64,000 bases of DNA from an uncultured Bacteroidales bacterium (lineage in GTDB: Bacteria; Bacteroidota; Bacteroidia; Bacteroidales; Muribaculaceae), in assembly GCA_900542185.1 (NCBI GenBank), contig UQMZ01000011.1:1-64000 (forward strand). Direction: 5' to 3'. The position numbers and the translations under genes were made by a program. Under the pieces are notes generated by a model. It was not told the origin of the DNA. It saw only the letters and a list, made by a program, of their open reading frames with translations, and ran no database searches. Shown here piece by piece: positions 16,211 through 25,189 of this stretch (position 1 is the first letter of the stretch; the number at the start of each line of letters is the position of its first letter).

Positions 16211-17953
16211 ATGAAACAATTCTTTTTCGCGGCATTGTCATGCATGATGCTGATATTCGCCGCCTGTTCGGAGAAAAATGTCTCCACAGAACCGGACCCG
16301 GATCCCACACCCGGACCGGATCCCGATGTCGAGGAAGTGAAGCCCCTGAAGGCCGTTCCCTTCTCCAAAGGATTCAATCTTTCCGACTGGCTCAACACCT
16401 CCGAGGAATATTGGTTCGTTCCCGACAAATACAAGGAGGAGGATTTCGACGACCTTAAGACCTTAGGGGTCGACGTCGTCAGGATTCCAATCAACTTCCC
16501 CCTCTTCATGGGTGCGGCACCGGCCTACACTTTCAATCAGAAACTGTACGACGTGCTTGATAAAGTTGTGGAATGGGGAGCCGCCCGCGGCATCTACGTG
16601 ATACTGGACCAGCACAGCTCCTTCGGCAACACGGGATTCACGGCCGAACACGAAGACCTGGTGGCCTCCGGACTCCGTCAGCTCGCCACCCGTTATAAAG
16701 GAAAGGACCACGTGCTGATCGAACTGTTCAACGAGCCGAACGGCAGCTATGTCCAGGACAACTGGGATAAGATCCAGCAACGTCTGGTATCTGAAGTCAG
16801 GAGCATTGACAAGAACGTGATAATAATAGCGACCGGTGTGAACAGCGGCTTAAAGGCGCTTACGCGCGTGGCCGAAATTCAGGACAGCCGCATCATCTAC
16901 ACATTCCATTATTACAACCCGTTCCTGTTCACGCACCAGGGGGCTGAATGGATTCCCAGCAAACATATAGCCAACGTTCCTTTCCCGTACGACGCCGACA
17001 AAATGCCGCCGATGCCCGCCGAATTCAAAGGCAACGCCGAATACGAGGAATACTACAATATCTACGCCGCCCAGGGCAATGAACGGGCCATCGCACAGGA
17101 AATGATGGAAGTCTACAGCTGGGCCACCGATCACAACAAGCTGATATTCTGTGGAGAATTCGGCACGCTTACCACTGCGTCCAGAGGCGACCGCAACCGA
17201 TGGTACAAGGCTGTGTGCGACAATCTGGCAGCTTTCGGAATACCATGGACCGCATGGGAATACAGCTCCGGAACCATGCCTAATTTCGGCGTGTTCAAAG
17301 GCACGAAGAATTTTGATACGAATCTTGACGCCGACCTGATACGGGCCATGGGTCTGAACGTACCCCCGCAATACGAATCCGGATGTCCGGAAGTGGTTTA
17401 CTTCGACGACGAAGTGCCCGAGTGGTGGACGCAGGGAAGCAAATGGGATGGTTATGAACCCAAAATAGACTTCGCATGCAAGGAAGATCCATACGACGAA
17501 TCCTTGAAATGCATACGCTGGGACATTGACAATGTGTGGGGAGGTCTCACGATGTCTACATGGCCTGTATCCGACTTTTCCGAACAATTCAATGCCGGTG
17601 CTTCGCTCGAATTTGCCATCAGGACCACCGATGTGATCGATAAAATGATAGTAAGGTTCGTACAATACAAGACCGGGGCTCCATGGAACTGGCGTATCGT
17701 GGAGGAAATCAGCACCACCAACGCCGATAAGCCGGCTTACAGATTCGCAAACGACGGAAAATGGCATCTCATCCGGATTCCGTTGCAGAGCATGTGGATA
17801 TGCGGAACCCAGGGCAACTGGAAACTCGGCCCCGACGAGGGTGACGAAGGTTTTGCATGGGACTGCATTCAGCATCTCGAGTTTGCACCCGAAGGTAATG
17901 AAAGCCTGCTCGGAAAGACAGTATATATCGACAATATCAGGATAAGAAAATAA
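16211..17953 (+). CDS. Surface lipoprotein glycoside hydrolase family 5 with C-terminal beta-domain
   Basis: This 580-residue protein has a lipobox (IFAACS) and then an acidic Pro/Asp-rich linker (residues 24-45), typical of enzymes anchored on the outer face of the outer membrane. The GH5 TIM barrel spans about 50-385, with the acid/base Glu in FNEPNG (Glu175) and the nucleophile Glu in FCGEFGT (Glu316). A jelly-roll domain follows (about 400-580) that may bind carbohydrate. GH5 enzymes act in endo mode on beta-1,4- or beta-1,3-glucans or mannans, and the subfamily was not determined. It is 10 bases upstream of SusC and would generate oligosaccharides for that transporter. Confidence 0.85.
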   Translation: MKQFFFAALSCMMLIFAACSEKNVSTEPDPDPTPGPDPDVEEVKPLKAVPFSKGFNLSDWLNTSEEYWFVPDKYKEEDFDDLKTLGVDVVRIPINFPLFMGAAPAYTFNQKLYDVLDKVVEWGAARGIYVILDQHSSFGNTGFTAEHEDLVASGLRQLATRYKGKDHVLIELFNEPNGSYVQDNWDKIQQRLVSEVRSIDKNVIIIATGVNSGLKALTRVAEIQDSRIIYTFHYYNPFLFTHQGAEWIPSKHIANVPFPYDADKMPPMPAEFKGNAEYEEYYNIYAAQGNERAIAQEMMEVYSWATDHNKLIFCGEFGTLTTASRGDRNRWYKAVCDNLAAFGIPWTAWEYSSGTMPNFGVFKGTKNFDTNLDADLIRAMGLNVPPQYESGCPEVVYFDDEVPEWWTQGSKWDGYEPKIDFACKEDPYDESLKCIRWDIDNVWGGLTMSTWPVSDFSEQFNAGASLEFAIRTTDVIDKMIVRFVQYKTGAPWNWRIVEEISTTNADKPAYRFANDGKWHLIRIPLQSMWICGTQGNWKLGPDEGDEGFAWDCIQHLEFAPEGNESLLGKTVYIDNIRIRK

Positions 17954-17963
17954 AAACGTGTTT

Positions 17964-20900
17964 ATGAGCAATAACATATATAAGGCTTTGGCGTTGACAC
18001 TGATCATGGGTGCCGGCTATCTTCAGTCGGCAGCCCAGGTGAAAGTGTCGGTCAACGCGAACAACCAGCCGATAGAGAAGGTTCTTGACCAGATAGGCAA
18101 ATCTTCCGGCTACGAGATATTTTACGTCGACGGTCATCTGGACGACTTAGGCAATGTGACCGTAAAGGCAACTAACGAAGACCTGAAGTCTGTGCTTGAC
18201 AGGATATTTGCAGGCAAGGACGTGACCCGCACCATCAGGGACAGACAGGTCATAATAACGCGCAGGAAGAAAAAAGACAACAGACCGGGAAAATCCGCCG
18301 GCAGGAAAGAGAACAAGACTGCCGGAGCCGCCACAGTCACCAGACTGACGGGTACAGTGACAGGGACAGACGGAGAGCCCCTGATCGGAGCGACCGTGTT
18401 CGAAAAAGGCACGCAAAACGGTGTGGTGACCGACGTGGACGGTAACTTTGAGATCAATGTGCACAAACCGGACGCCACGCTTGCTGTTTCCTATGTGGGT
18501 TATGACGGTATTTCCGTCAAGGCCACTCCCGGAAAGGCCATGAAGATAACGATGCGCGAAAACAGCGAACTTTTGAACGAAGTCGTGGTTGTCGGATACG
18601 GCACTATGAAGAAAAGCGACCTTACCGGATCGGTGTCTCAGATCAAAATCGACGAGACAAGGGCCGCCACGGTGTCGTCCGTGACAAACGCGCTTGCCGG
18701 AAAGGCCGCAGGTATGCAGGTCAGTCTCAGCACGTCGCAGCCCGGCGCGGCATCCACCATACGCATCCGTGGCGCGGCATCGCCCAATACCGACAACTCT
18801 CCGCTGATCGTGATAGACGGGTTTCCCGTCAACCCTACCAGCGACGGCAAAACAGCTGTCGGAAAATACAACAGCGGCATGAACGACAATTATCTCGGAT
18901 CGATCAATCCTAACGATATCGAATCGATCGAGGTATTGAAAGACGCCTCGTCGACAGCCATATATGGTTCGCGTGCGGGTCACGGCGTAATTCTCATCAC
19001 CACTAAGAAAGGCAAAGCCGGCCGTGCCACCGTCACTTATACCGGAAATGTCTCGGCTCAGGTAATGGCAAACGGTTACGACATGCTTGACGCCAGAAAC
19101 TACATGATCCAGACGGAACGTTACCGTATGGAAAAATGGCGCATGGATAACGGCGTCGGGTTCTTTGGAGGCAAAGACGAGGAAGCCACCATGCAGACCA
19201 ATCCCTACACTCCGAAATACACGCAGGACATGATTGACAATCCCGGAGAGACCACCGACTGGTTCGGCGCGGTGACTCGCACCGGATTTCAGACCGCCCA
19301 CAACCTTAACGTTCAGGGAGGCGCCGAAAACACCCGTTATCTTGTATCCGGCAACTTCATGAAGCAAAACGGCGTGGTCAAGAACAACGACATGCAGCGC
19401 TTCACTCTCAGAAGCAACATCACTCAGAAATTCAACGAGCATTTCAGCGGCGGTCTTTACCTGACTTTCTCACGCATTGACCAGAACAGCATTCCGAGCG
19501 GACTTTCCTCCAACGAAGATTCGGGCGTGATGGTCGCCGCAGCCTCGCAGAGTCCGTTGCAGCCCATCTATGACGAAAACGGCAACTACACTACCAATGC
19601 CCTTGCCGCGTTTCTTCCCAACCCGGTCTCGATGCTCGATATTACCAATAAAAGCCGCCGCAACCGTTTTTTGGGTTCAACCTATGTGGAATACAAACCC
19701 ATCAAGGAACTTACGTTCAAATTAAACCTGGGCATAGACTATAACAACCATAAACGACAGGTATATATGCCCAAGACCACCCTGTACGGACAGAAAGAAG
19801 ACGGACGCGCCGATATCGCGCAATACGACCAGAACGACTATCTGGCGGAATTGACTGCCTCATACGTGAAGGATTTCTCGGACATTCATTCCATAAACGC
19901 CGTGATCGGCGGTTCATATCAGAAATTCAACAGCGAGGGATTCACGGCCGGAAACAGCGGCTTTCTCAGTGACGCGTTGCTTTATAACAATCTGAGTTAC
20001 GGAGACTATGCCAAACCGTGGGTGTCATCATCAAAACAGAACAGCGAGATGGCGTCTTTCTTCGGACGTATCAATTATTCGTTGATGAACCGATATCTGC
20101 TCACCGCCACAATCCGTGCCGACGGCTCCTCCAATTTTGCAAAAGGCCACCAGTGGGGTTATTTTCCCTCTGTAGCTCTCGGATGGCGTTTTTCCGAGGA
20201 AAACTTCATGGACAAGGCACGTTCATGGTTCTCCAACGGAAAATTGCGTCTCAGCTGGGGCCAGACCGGTAATTCAAGCATAGGATACCAGGCCGTCAGC
20301 ATGTACCGCGGATCAAATTCGACAGGTACCAAAATGAATCACGGATTCGGAGGCGTGGAACATTTGGGATTCATAATTTCGCAACTCGGCAATCCCGATA
20401 TCACATGGGAGACCACAACCGAGTTTAACGTGGGACTTGACCTCGGGTTCATCAGCAACCGGATAAACCTGACGGTGGATTATTTCAACCGCGAGATCTC
20501 AAATCTCTTGAACTGGCGCACGCTCGCATGCATAAGTCCTGTATCCGGCATCGCCGACAATATGGGCAAGACAAGGAGCCAGGGACTTGAAATCACACTG
20601 AACACCATCAACATCGACAACCGGGACTTCTCGTGGACCACAGACCTGACGTTCTCGTTCTATCGCGACCGTTGGGAAGAACGCGCCGAAAACTGGACTC
20701 CGTCCGTCTACAGCCGGTATAAGGGTGACGTGCGCCCCCTGTCGGGATATTTCCTGACAGACGGTCTCGTTCAGCCCGGCGAGGAGATTCCCTACATGCC
20801 CGGTGCGTTACCCGGCCAGGTCAAGGTAAAGGACATCAACGGATATGTGTTCAACGACGACGGCACATATAAGACCGACGAACACGGAATACCCGTTCTT

Positions 20901-21431
20901 ACAGGTGAGCCGGACGGCAAGATCGATGACGCCGACCGCGTGTATATAGGCTCGAGAGACCCGGGATTCATCATGGGATTCAACAATACGTTGCGTTATA
21001 AGAATTTCGATTTCAACATCTATTTCTACGGCCATTTCGACCAATGGACCACGGGAGCCTACCGTGATCTGTGGATACAGAACGCCTATATCGTGGACGA
21101 AGACAGAAGCGTACCGGTCAGCATCGAAGAAATGTGGAGCACCGACAATCCTGACGGATGGCGACCCGGATTCGCCCAGTCTTCCAACTCTATACACATA
21201 GGCAGTACCGATTTTTATCTCAAGAAGTGCTGGTTCATACGTTGCCGCAACATAACGCTCGGTTATTCAATACCGGTCAAGAAAGGAATTTCAAAACTGC
21301 GTGTGTACGCCGACGTCAACAATCCTTTCATGCTCACCAATTATAAAGGCCTCGACATGGAAACGGATGACTCCGCATACGCCATCCCCAATGTAAGGAG
21401 TTTCAACTTCGGTGTGGAAATCTCGTTCTGA
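17964..21431 (+). CDS. SusC-like TonB-dependent receptor with STN domain (locus A)
   Basis: This 1155-residue outer-membrane importer has a signal peptide (MSNNIYKALALTLIMGAGYL, cleaved after SAAQ). The STN domain at about 25-95 is the signalling module that contacts FecR. A charged linker comes next, then a carboxypeptidase-D-like beta-sandwich (about 115-200), a plug beginning near LNEVVVVGYGTMKKSDL, and a 22-strand barrel ending in an aromatic residue (VEISF). ATG 17964 is preferred to GTG 17958 because it begins the signal peptide directly. It forms a pair with SusD downstream and imports glycans made by the GH5. The STN domain plus FecR implies trans-envelope regulation. Confidence 0.95.
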   Translation: MSNNIYKALALTLIMGAGYLQSAAQVKVSVNANNQPIEKVLDQIGKSSGYEIFYVDGHLDDLGNVTVKATNEDLKSVLDRIFAGKDVTRTIRDRQVIITRRKKKDNRPGKSAGRKENKTAGAATVTRLTGTVTGTDGEPLIGATVFEKGTQNGVVTDVDGNFEINVHKPDATLAVSYVGYDGISVKATPGKAMKITMRENSELLNEVVVVGYGTMKKSDLTGSVSQIKIDETRAATVSSVTNALAGKAAGMQVSLSTSQPGAASTIRIRGAASPNTDNSPLIVIDGFPVNPTSDGKTAVGKYNSGMNDNYLGSINPNDIESIEVLKDASSTAIYGSRAGHGVILITTKKGKAGRATVTYTGNVSAQVMANGYDMLDARNYMIQTERYRMEKWRMDNGVGFFGGKDEEATMQTNPYTPKYTQDMIDNPGETTDWFGAVTRTGFQTAHNLNVQGGAENTRYLVSGNFMKQNGVVKNNDMQRFTLRSNITQKFNEHFSGGLYLTFSRIDQNSIPSGLSSNEDSGVMVAAASQSPLQPIYDENGNYTTNALAAFLPNPVSMLDITNKSRRNRFLGSTYVEYKPIKELTFKLNLGIDYNNHKRQVYMPKTTLYGQKEDGRADIAQYDQNDYLAELTASYVKDFSDIHSINAVIGGSYQKFNSEGFTAGNSGFLSDALLYNNLSYGDYAKPWVSSSKQNSEMASFFGRINYSLMNRYLLTATIRADGSSNFAKGHQWGYFPSVALGWRFSEENFMDKARSWFSNGKLRLSWGQTGNSSIGYQAVSMYRGSNSTGTKMNHGFGGVEHLGFIISQLGNPDITWETTTEFNVGLDLGFISNRINLTVDYFNREISNLLNWRTLACISPVSGIADNMGKTRSQGLEITLNTINIDNRDFSWTTDLTFSFYRDRWEERAENWTPSVYSRYKGDVRPLSGYFLTDGLVQPGEEIPYMPGALPGQVKVKDINGYVFNDDGTYKTDEHGIPVLTGEPDGKIDDADRVYIGSRDPGFIMGFNNTLRYKNFDFNIYFYGHFDQWTTGAYRDLWIQNAYIVDEDRSVPVSIEEMWSTDNPDGWRPGFAQSSNSIHIGSTDFYLKKCWFIRCRNITLGYSIPVKKGISKLRVYADVNNPFMLTNYKGLDMETDDSAYAIPNVRSFNFGVEISF

Positions 21432-21437
21432 CAACCA

Positions 21438-21456
21438 TTAAGGCATCGTTCCTTAA
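21438..21456 (+). repeat. 19-bp copy of the repeat-element end
   Basis: TTAAGGCATCGTTCCTTAA lies seven bases after the SusC stop codon and matches the end of the 334-bp element at 27353. It stands alone here with no hairpin following. Confidence 0.5.
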
Positions 21457-21476
21457 CAACTAAAACAACTAATGAA

Positions 21477-22973
21477 ATGATTAAGAAAATCATATATATT
21501 TTAGCCGCGTTCATAGGCGTTACGGCAATGTCGTCGTGCGAGCTGAAATCAAATGTGTATGACGCCTACAACACCTCGATATTCCCCAAAACCGAGGAGG
21601 ATCTGGAGGCCCTGCTCGTAGGCAGTGTCTACGCTCCGTTCCGGTCCAACCAGTTCAGCGGACTTTTCACCGTAGCCATAGGGGGTGTACAGATCTATAA
21701 CGACATGTGCACCGATATGGGCGACTGCAACTGGAATGACCCCTACTGGTTCGACATCATAAATGTCAATTTCAATCTCAACAATTCCAATGGCCCGCAG
21801 TTGATATACAACAACTGGCTTTCATCCCTATCCAGAATCGCCGATGTGGTGAATCGAATCAAGGAGATGGATTCCATATCCGAAGAGAACAAACGGAAAA
21901 TGCTTGCCGAATGCTATTGTGCCACGGGATGGTTGGGATATATCCTGTACGACATGTATGGAGGCATTCAGATTCCCACCGAGGAGTCGCTGGCCAATCC
22001 TGCCGCCAATGTAATCATTCCCCGTTCGTCTAATGAAGAAACCGCCAAGTTTATTGAAGACAATCTGCTTGCCGCGGCCGAAGTCCTTCCCAAGAATATA
22101 AAATACGGCTCGTCCGATTACGGCAGATTCACGGCCGGTACCGCCTACACGATACTGATGCACCTGTACATGCACGACGGCCGATGGAAGGACGCAGTGG
22201 AAATAGGACGGGAATTGATGAAAGCGGAATACGGCTATCGTCTTGTGCCCGAATACAAGGACATCTTCACTCTCGAGAATGAAGGCAACAGCGAGACCAT
22301 ATTCGCCTGCACATGCGATCACGGCATTCACACGCAGTACTGGCTGTCACAGGTATTGTCCCAGAATTATCCGGTCAAGAACAGAAAAATGCAGCGGTGG
22401 GGCGGTTACCGTATGCCGTGGAACTATTTTCATACGTACGAGGACGGCGACCGGCGTCTCGAGACAATCGTGTCGAGCTATGTCAGCACCGCCGGCGTCC
22501 TTGTAGACGAGGCCCACCCCAGCGACGGGTTGAGAAAAGGAGCCATACCTAAGAAATATGGCGAGGATCCCGAGGATACCGGTGCCGGTTCGGCCATCGA
22601 CTGGATAGTGCTCAGATACGCGGATGTGCTTCTCCTTCAGGCCGAGGCACTGGCCCGTAGCGCCGACGGCGTGACACAGGAGGCCGTGGACCGTCTGAAC
22701 GATATACGCCGGCGCGCGGGACTCGAACCGTACAAGACAGGTGACTTCAGCGGCCTGGAATCATTCCTGAATGCTGTCCTTACCGAACGTGGCCATGAAT
22801 TGTATTTCGAAGGATGGCGTCGCAGCGACCTGATCCGCCACGGCAAGTTTGTGTCCTATGCCAAACTCTATAAAAAGAGCCGTACGGCGGCTCCGCACCA
22901 TGTCCTGTTCCCGCTGCCTCAATCGGTCATAATGGAGGGCCACGGCCAGGTGCTTCAGAATCCCGGATATTAA
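21477..22973 (+). CDS. SusD-like glycan-binding lipoprotein (locus A)
   Basis: This 498-residue surface lipoprotein has its lipobox Cys near residue 21 (AMSSCELKS). The helical TPR-like SusD fold is indicated by the CYCATGWLGYILYDMYGGIQIPT segment (conserved ...YGG.P in SusD), the WIVLRYADVLLLQAEAL motif near residue 385 and the end pattern LPQSVIMEGHG...QNPGY. It caps the SusC barrel and captures the glycan. It starts 45 bases after SusC. The family's usual C-terminal sequence is intact, so the gene is complete. Confidence 0.93.
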   Translation: MIKKIIYILAAFIGVTAMSSCELKSNVYDAYNTSIFPKTEEDLEALLVGSVYAPFRSNQFSGLFTVAIGGVQIYNDMCTDMGDCNWNDPYWFDIINVNFNLNNSNGPQLIYNNWLSSLSRIADVVNRIKEMDSISEENKRKMLAECYCATGWLGYILYDMYGGIQIPTEESLANPAANVIIPRSSNEETAKFIEDNLLAAAEVLPKNIKYGSSDYGRFTAGTAYTILMHLYMHDGRWKDAVEIGRELMKAEYGYRLVPEYKDIFTLENEGNSETIFACTCDHGIHTQYWLSQVLSQNYPVKNRKMQRWGGYRMPWNYFHTYEDGDRRLETIVSSYVSTAGVLVDEAHPSDGLRKGAIPKKYGEDPEDTGAGSAIDWIVLRYADVLLLQAEALARSADGVTQEAVDRLNDIRRRAGLEPYKTGDFSGLESFLNAVLTERGHELYFEGWRRSDLIRHGKFVSYAKLYKKSRTAAPHHVLFPLPQSVIMEGHGQVLQNPGY

Positions 22974-23006
22974 GCATTTGTTCAATAATCAGTTAACCCA
23001 TGAGAG

Positions 23007-23040
23007 GAAAGGGCTGTATTCTATGGGATGCAGCCCTTTC
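23007..23040 (+). terminator. Hairpin after susCD (locus A)
   Basis: A 10-bp perfect stem, extendable to 13 with one wobble pair, joins GAAAGGGCTG and CAGCCCTTTC over a short loop. Only ATAAATT follows rather than a U-tract, so it more likely attenuates or protects the 3' end of the susCD message than stops all transcription into the next gene. Confidence 0.55.
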
Positions 23041-23050
23041 ATAAATTGAT

Positions 23051-25189
23051 ATGAAACCGTTATTGTCAATAATAATCCTGCTGACCGTCTCATTGGCAGC
23101 ATACTCCGCGGAACATCGTTTCTACGCCGATGAAGGCGCGGGAGACGATTTTTCTCCTCAAGGCATCGTCTGCATGATCCGCTCAGGCATAGACGGCGAC
23201 GTGGAGAACGTACGGGTCACCATTAAGAATAACAGACATACGCCGTTTCAGCCCGTAAAGGCAGGCATCCTCCTTGGCATCGACACATACATGGATCGAT
23301 ATCCCGACTGGAACGACAAATACTTCCCTACCCTTATGGTATGCGAGCCATGTCATTTCTATGGTTATATGCAATCTCCTTCGGGAAGGATCAAGGCCAT
23401 CGCATCACCGGACCCTGTGGCATCCTGGAGTCTCGATTATAATCTCGGGTATCAGGATCCGGCACCGCATTGGTTCATGGGACATCGCATCAAGTCATTG
23501 AGGCTTGATCTTCTTGCAGCCCTGCCTTTGCCCGATCATCATCCACGGGACCAATGGCAGCTTATGCCGGGTGAAGAACGCTCCTGGACCATAAAGATCA
23601 TTGATATTCCTGCACTCGCGGATTTCGAAGCGACAGTAAGCCGGGAATGCGGTGTTCCGATGCTGCACATGGAAACGACATCCACCGCTCCAGGCAATGA
23701 AATACAGTTTGACATCCATGGCACTGCTCCGTCAGTGACAGTCAACCGACAGCCTGTACCCGTTAAGAAATCAGACATCGGCTGGCAGGCCTGTTTCTCA
23801 TCCTCCACACCCGGCATATATGACATCGAGGTCATTGACGGGAACAAAAGGGCTCATGGTCACATCAATGTCCGTTATCCCTGGCGCAGGACCATGGAAC
23901 TCGCCCGTGAAGCAGCCTGGCGATATAAGCAGAAAGCCACATCGCATGTCGAGAGCTGGTATGGATTCCATACAGCATTCCTCGCCGCACGATATTTCCC
24001 ATGCGATTCCATCGACAGCCTTCTCAACAAACGGTTCGATACGATATTCAATGAATTGTTTGACTCCGACGGCAACCAGAAGAAGTATGACTGGCGCATT
24101 CAGAACGTATCGTCGACTGTCGGGATGCTTGTGGACAGATACGAGGCATACGGCGACAAGGCCGACCTTATGAAGGCCCGTCTCCTTGCCGACCGGTTTA
24201 TTTCATCGTTTCAACAGAAAGACGGAGCGTACAGGACAGGCAACACCGTATATACAAGCGTGATATACCCGGCCAAGAGCATTCTCGAGCTCGCCGACGC
24301 CGAATGGGAAGCAGGCCTCAAGAACGACGCGCGTAGACATGAACGTTCCGCCCGGATGGCTATTGACCGCCTTGTGGAATCCAAAGGGGATTTCGAAACA
24401 GAAGGGGAAATTACATACGAGGACGGAATGGTCAGCTGCTCCGCGCTGCAGATAGGAATGCTCGCCCTCCGGCAGAAGGACAACAGATTGCGCCGGCATT
24501 ATACCGATGAAATGCTCGAGATATTGAAAGGCCATGACTGTCTGACTCAGCTTAGGGTGCCGGACGGGCGCCGGAGAGGCGGGACCATGCGCTATTGGGA
24601 GGCTCAGTATGACGTTCACATGCTGCCCAACATGATTTCATCGCCCCATGGCTGGAGCGCATGGCGCGCATACGCCACTTATTATGCGTACCTGCTCACG
24701 GGTGACGAACGGTGGATTAAGGAAACTTTCGACGCGGCTTCATCGTTCGCATCTCTCATTGACCCCTCAAGCGGCCGACTCAGATGGGCGTTTGTCGTGG
24801 ACCCTCAGCTTCATGTCCGGCAGATAGCCGTCCCTGACTCTGCGCACACATCCGAGACTCCAAGCTATGGCACACCGCATCCCGATGTGTACGGCAATCG
24901 TAAATTCATCGTCGGCGAACAATATGTGGACATGATATCCGACTGGCAGACTGTCGTATCTTCCGACAATGACGTCCATGAGGTATTCAAGTTCATCGCC
25001 GAGGCCGTGCTGGACAAGGCGTATGTCGTGGAACGCCCCGACGGATCGTTGGGCTGCTACAATTGCAAAGCCGTACGAAACGGCAATAATATTGAAGTCC
25101 ATGCCTCCGAACCCCAGATATGCCGCCTGTTCGTCAATACGAAGCGTAAATATAATGTCAAATTCGATGGAGAAATAATATGGCAATGA
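23051..25189 (+). CDS. Secreted protein of unknown function, probable alpha/alpha-barrel carbohydrate enzyme
   Basis: This 712-residue protein has a signal peptide (MKPLLSIIILLTVSLAAYSA). An N-terminal beta-rich part (about 25-275) is followed by a helical region (about 280-620) with paired Trp/Tyr-rich motifs such as ESWYGFHTAFLAARYFP, DWRIQNVSSTVGMLVDRYE, GEITYEDGMVSCSALQIG and TMRYWEAQYDVHML, in the style of six-hairpin glycosidases or polysaccharide lyases. A small beta-domain ends it. No named family is recognised with confidence. It is in the locus A operon and overlaps GH3 by 10 bases, which points to a role in degrading the same glycan. Candidate acidic catalytic residues are in TYEDG and WEAQYD. 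Confidence 0.6.
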   Translation: MKPLLSIIILLTVSLAAYSAEHRFYADEGAGDDFSPQGIVCMIRSGIDGDVENVRVTIKNNRHTPFQPVKAGILLGIDTYMDRYPDWNDKYFPTLMVCEPCHFYGYMQSPSGRIKAIASPDPVASWSLDYNLGYQDPAPHWFMGHRIKSLRLDLLAALPLPDHHPRDQWQLMPGEERSWTIKIIDIPALADFEATVSRECGVPMLHMETTSTAPGNEIQFDIHGTAPSVTVNRQPVPVKKSDIGWQACFSSSTPGIYDIEVIDGNKRAHGHINVRYPWRRTMELAREAAWRYKQKATSHVESWYGFHTAFLAARYFPCDSIDSLLNKRFDTIFNELFDSDGNQKKYDWRIQNVSSTVGMLVDRYEAYGDKADLMKARLLADRFISSFQQKDGAYRTGNTVYTSVIYPAKSILELADAEWEAGLKNDARRHERSARMAIDRLVESKGDFETEGEITYEDGMVSCSALQIGMLALRQKDNRLRRHYTDEMLEILKGHDCLTQLRVPDGRRRGGTMRYWEAQYDVHMLPNMISSPHGWSAWRAYATYYAYLLTGDERWIKETFDAASSFASLIDPSSGRLRWAFVVDPQLHVRQIAVPDSAHTSETPSYGTPHPDVYGNRKFIVGEQYVDMISDWQTVVSSDNDVHEVFKFIAEAVLDKAYVVERPDGSLGCYNCKAVRNGNNIEVHASEPQICRLFVNTKRKYNVKFDGEIIWQ

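Noticed and set aside
16850..18007. 385-codon open frame opposite GH5
   Set aside because: It covers the catalytic GH5 region in antisense and shows no motif.
18147..19442. 431-codon open frame opposite the locus A SusC
   Set aside because: It is a shadow of the receptor gene, with no recognisable domain.
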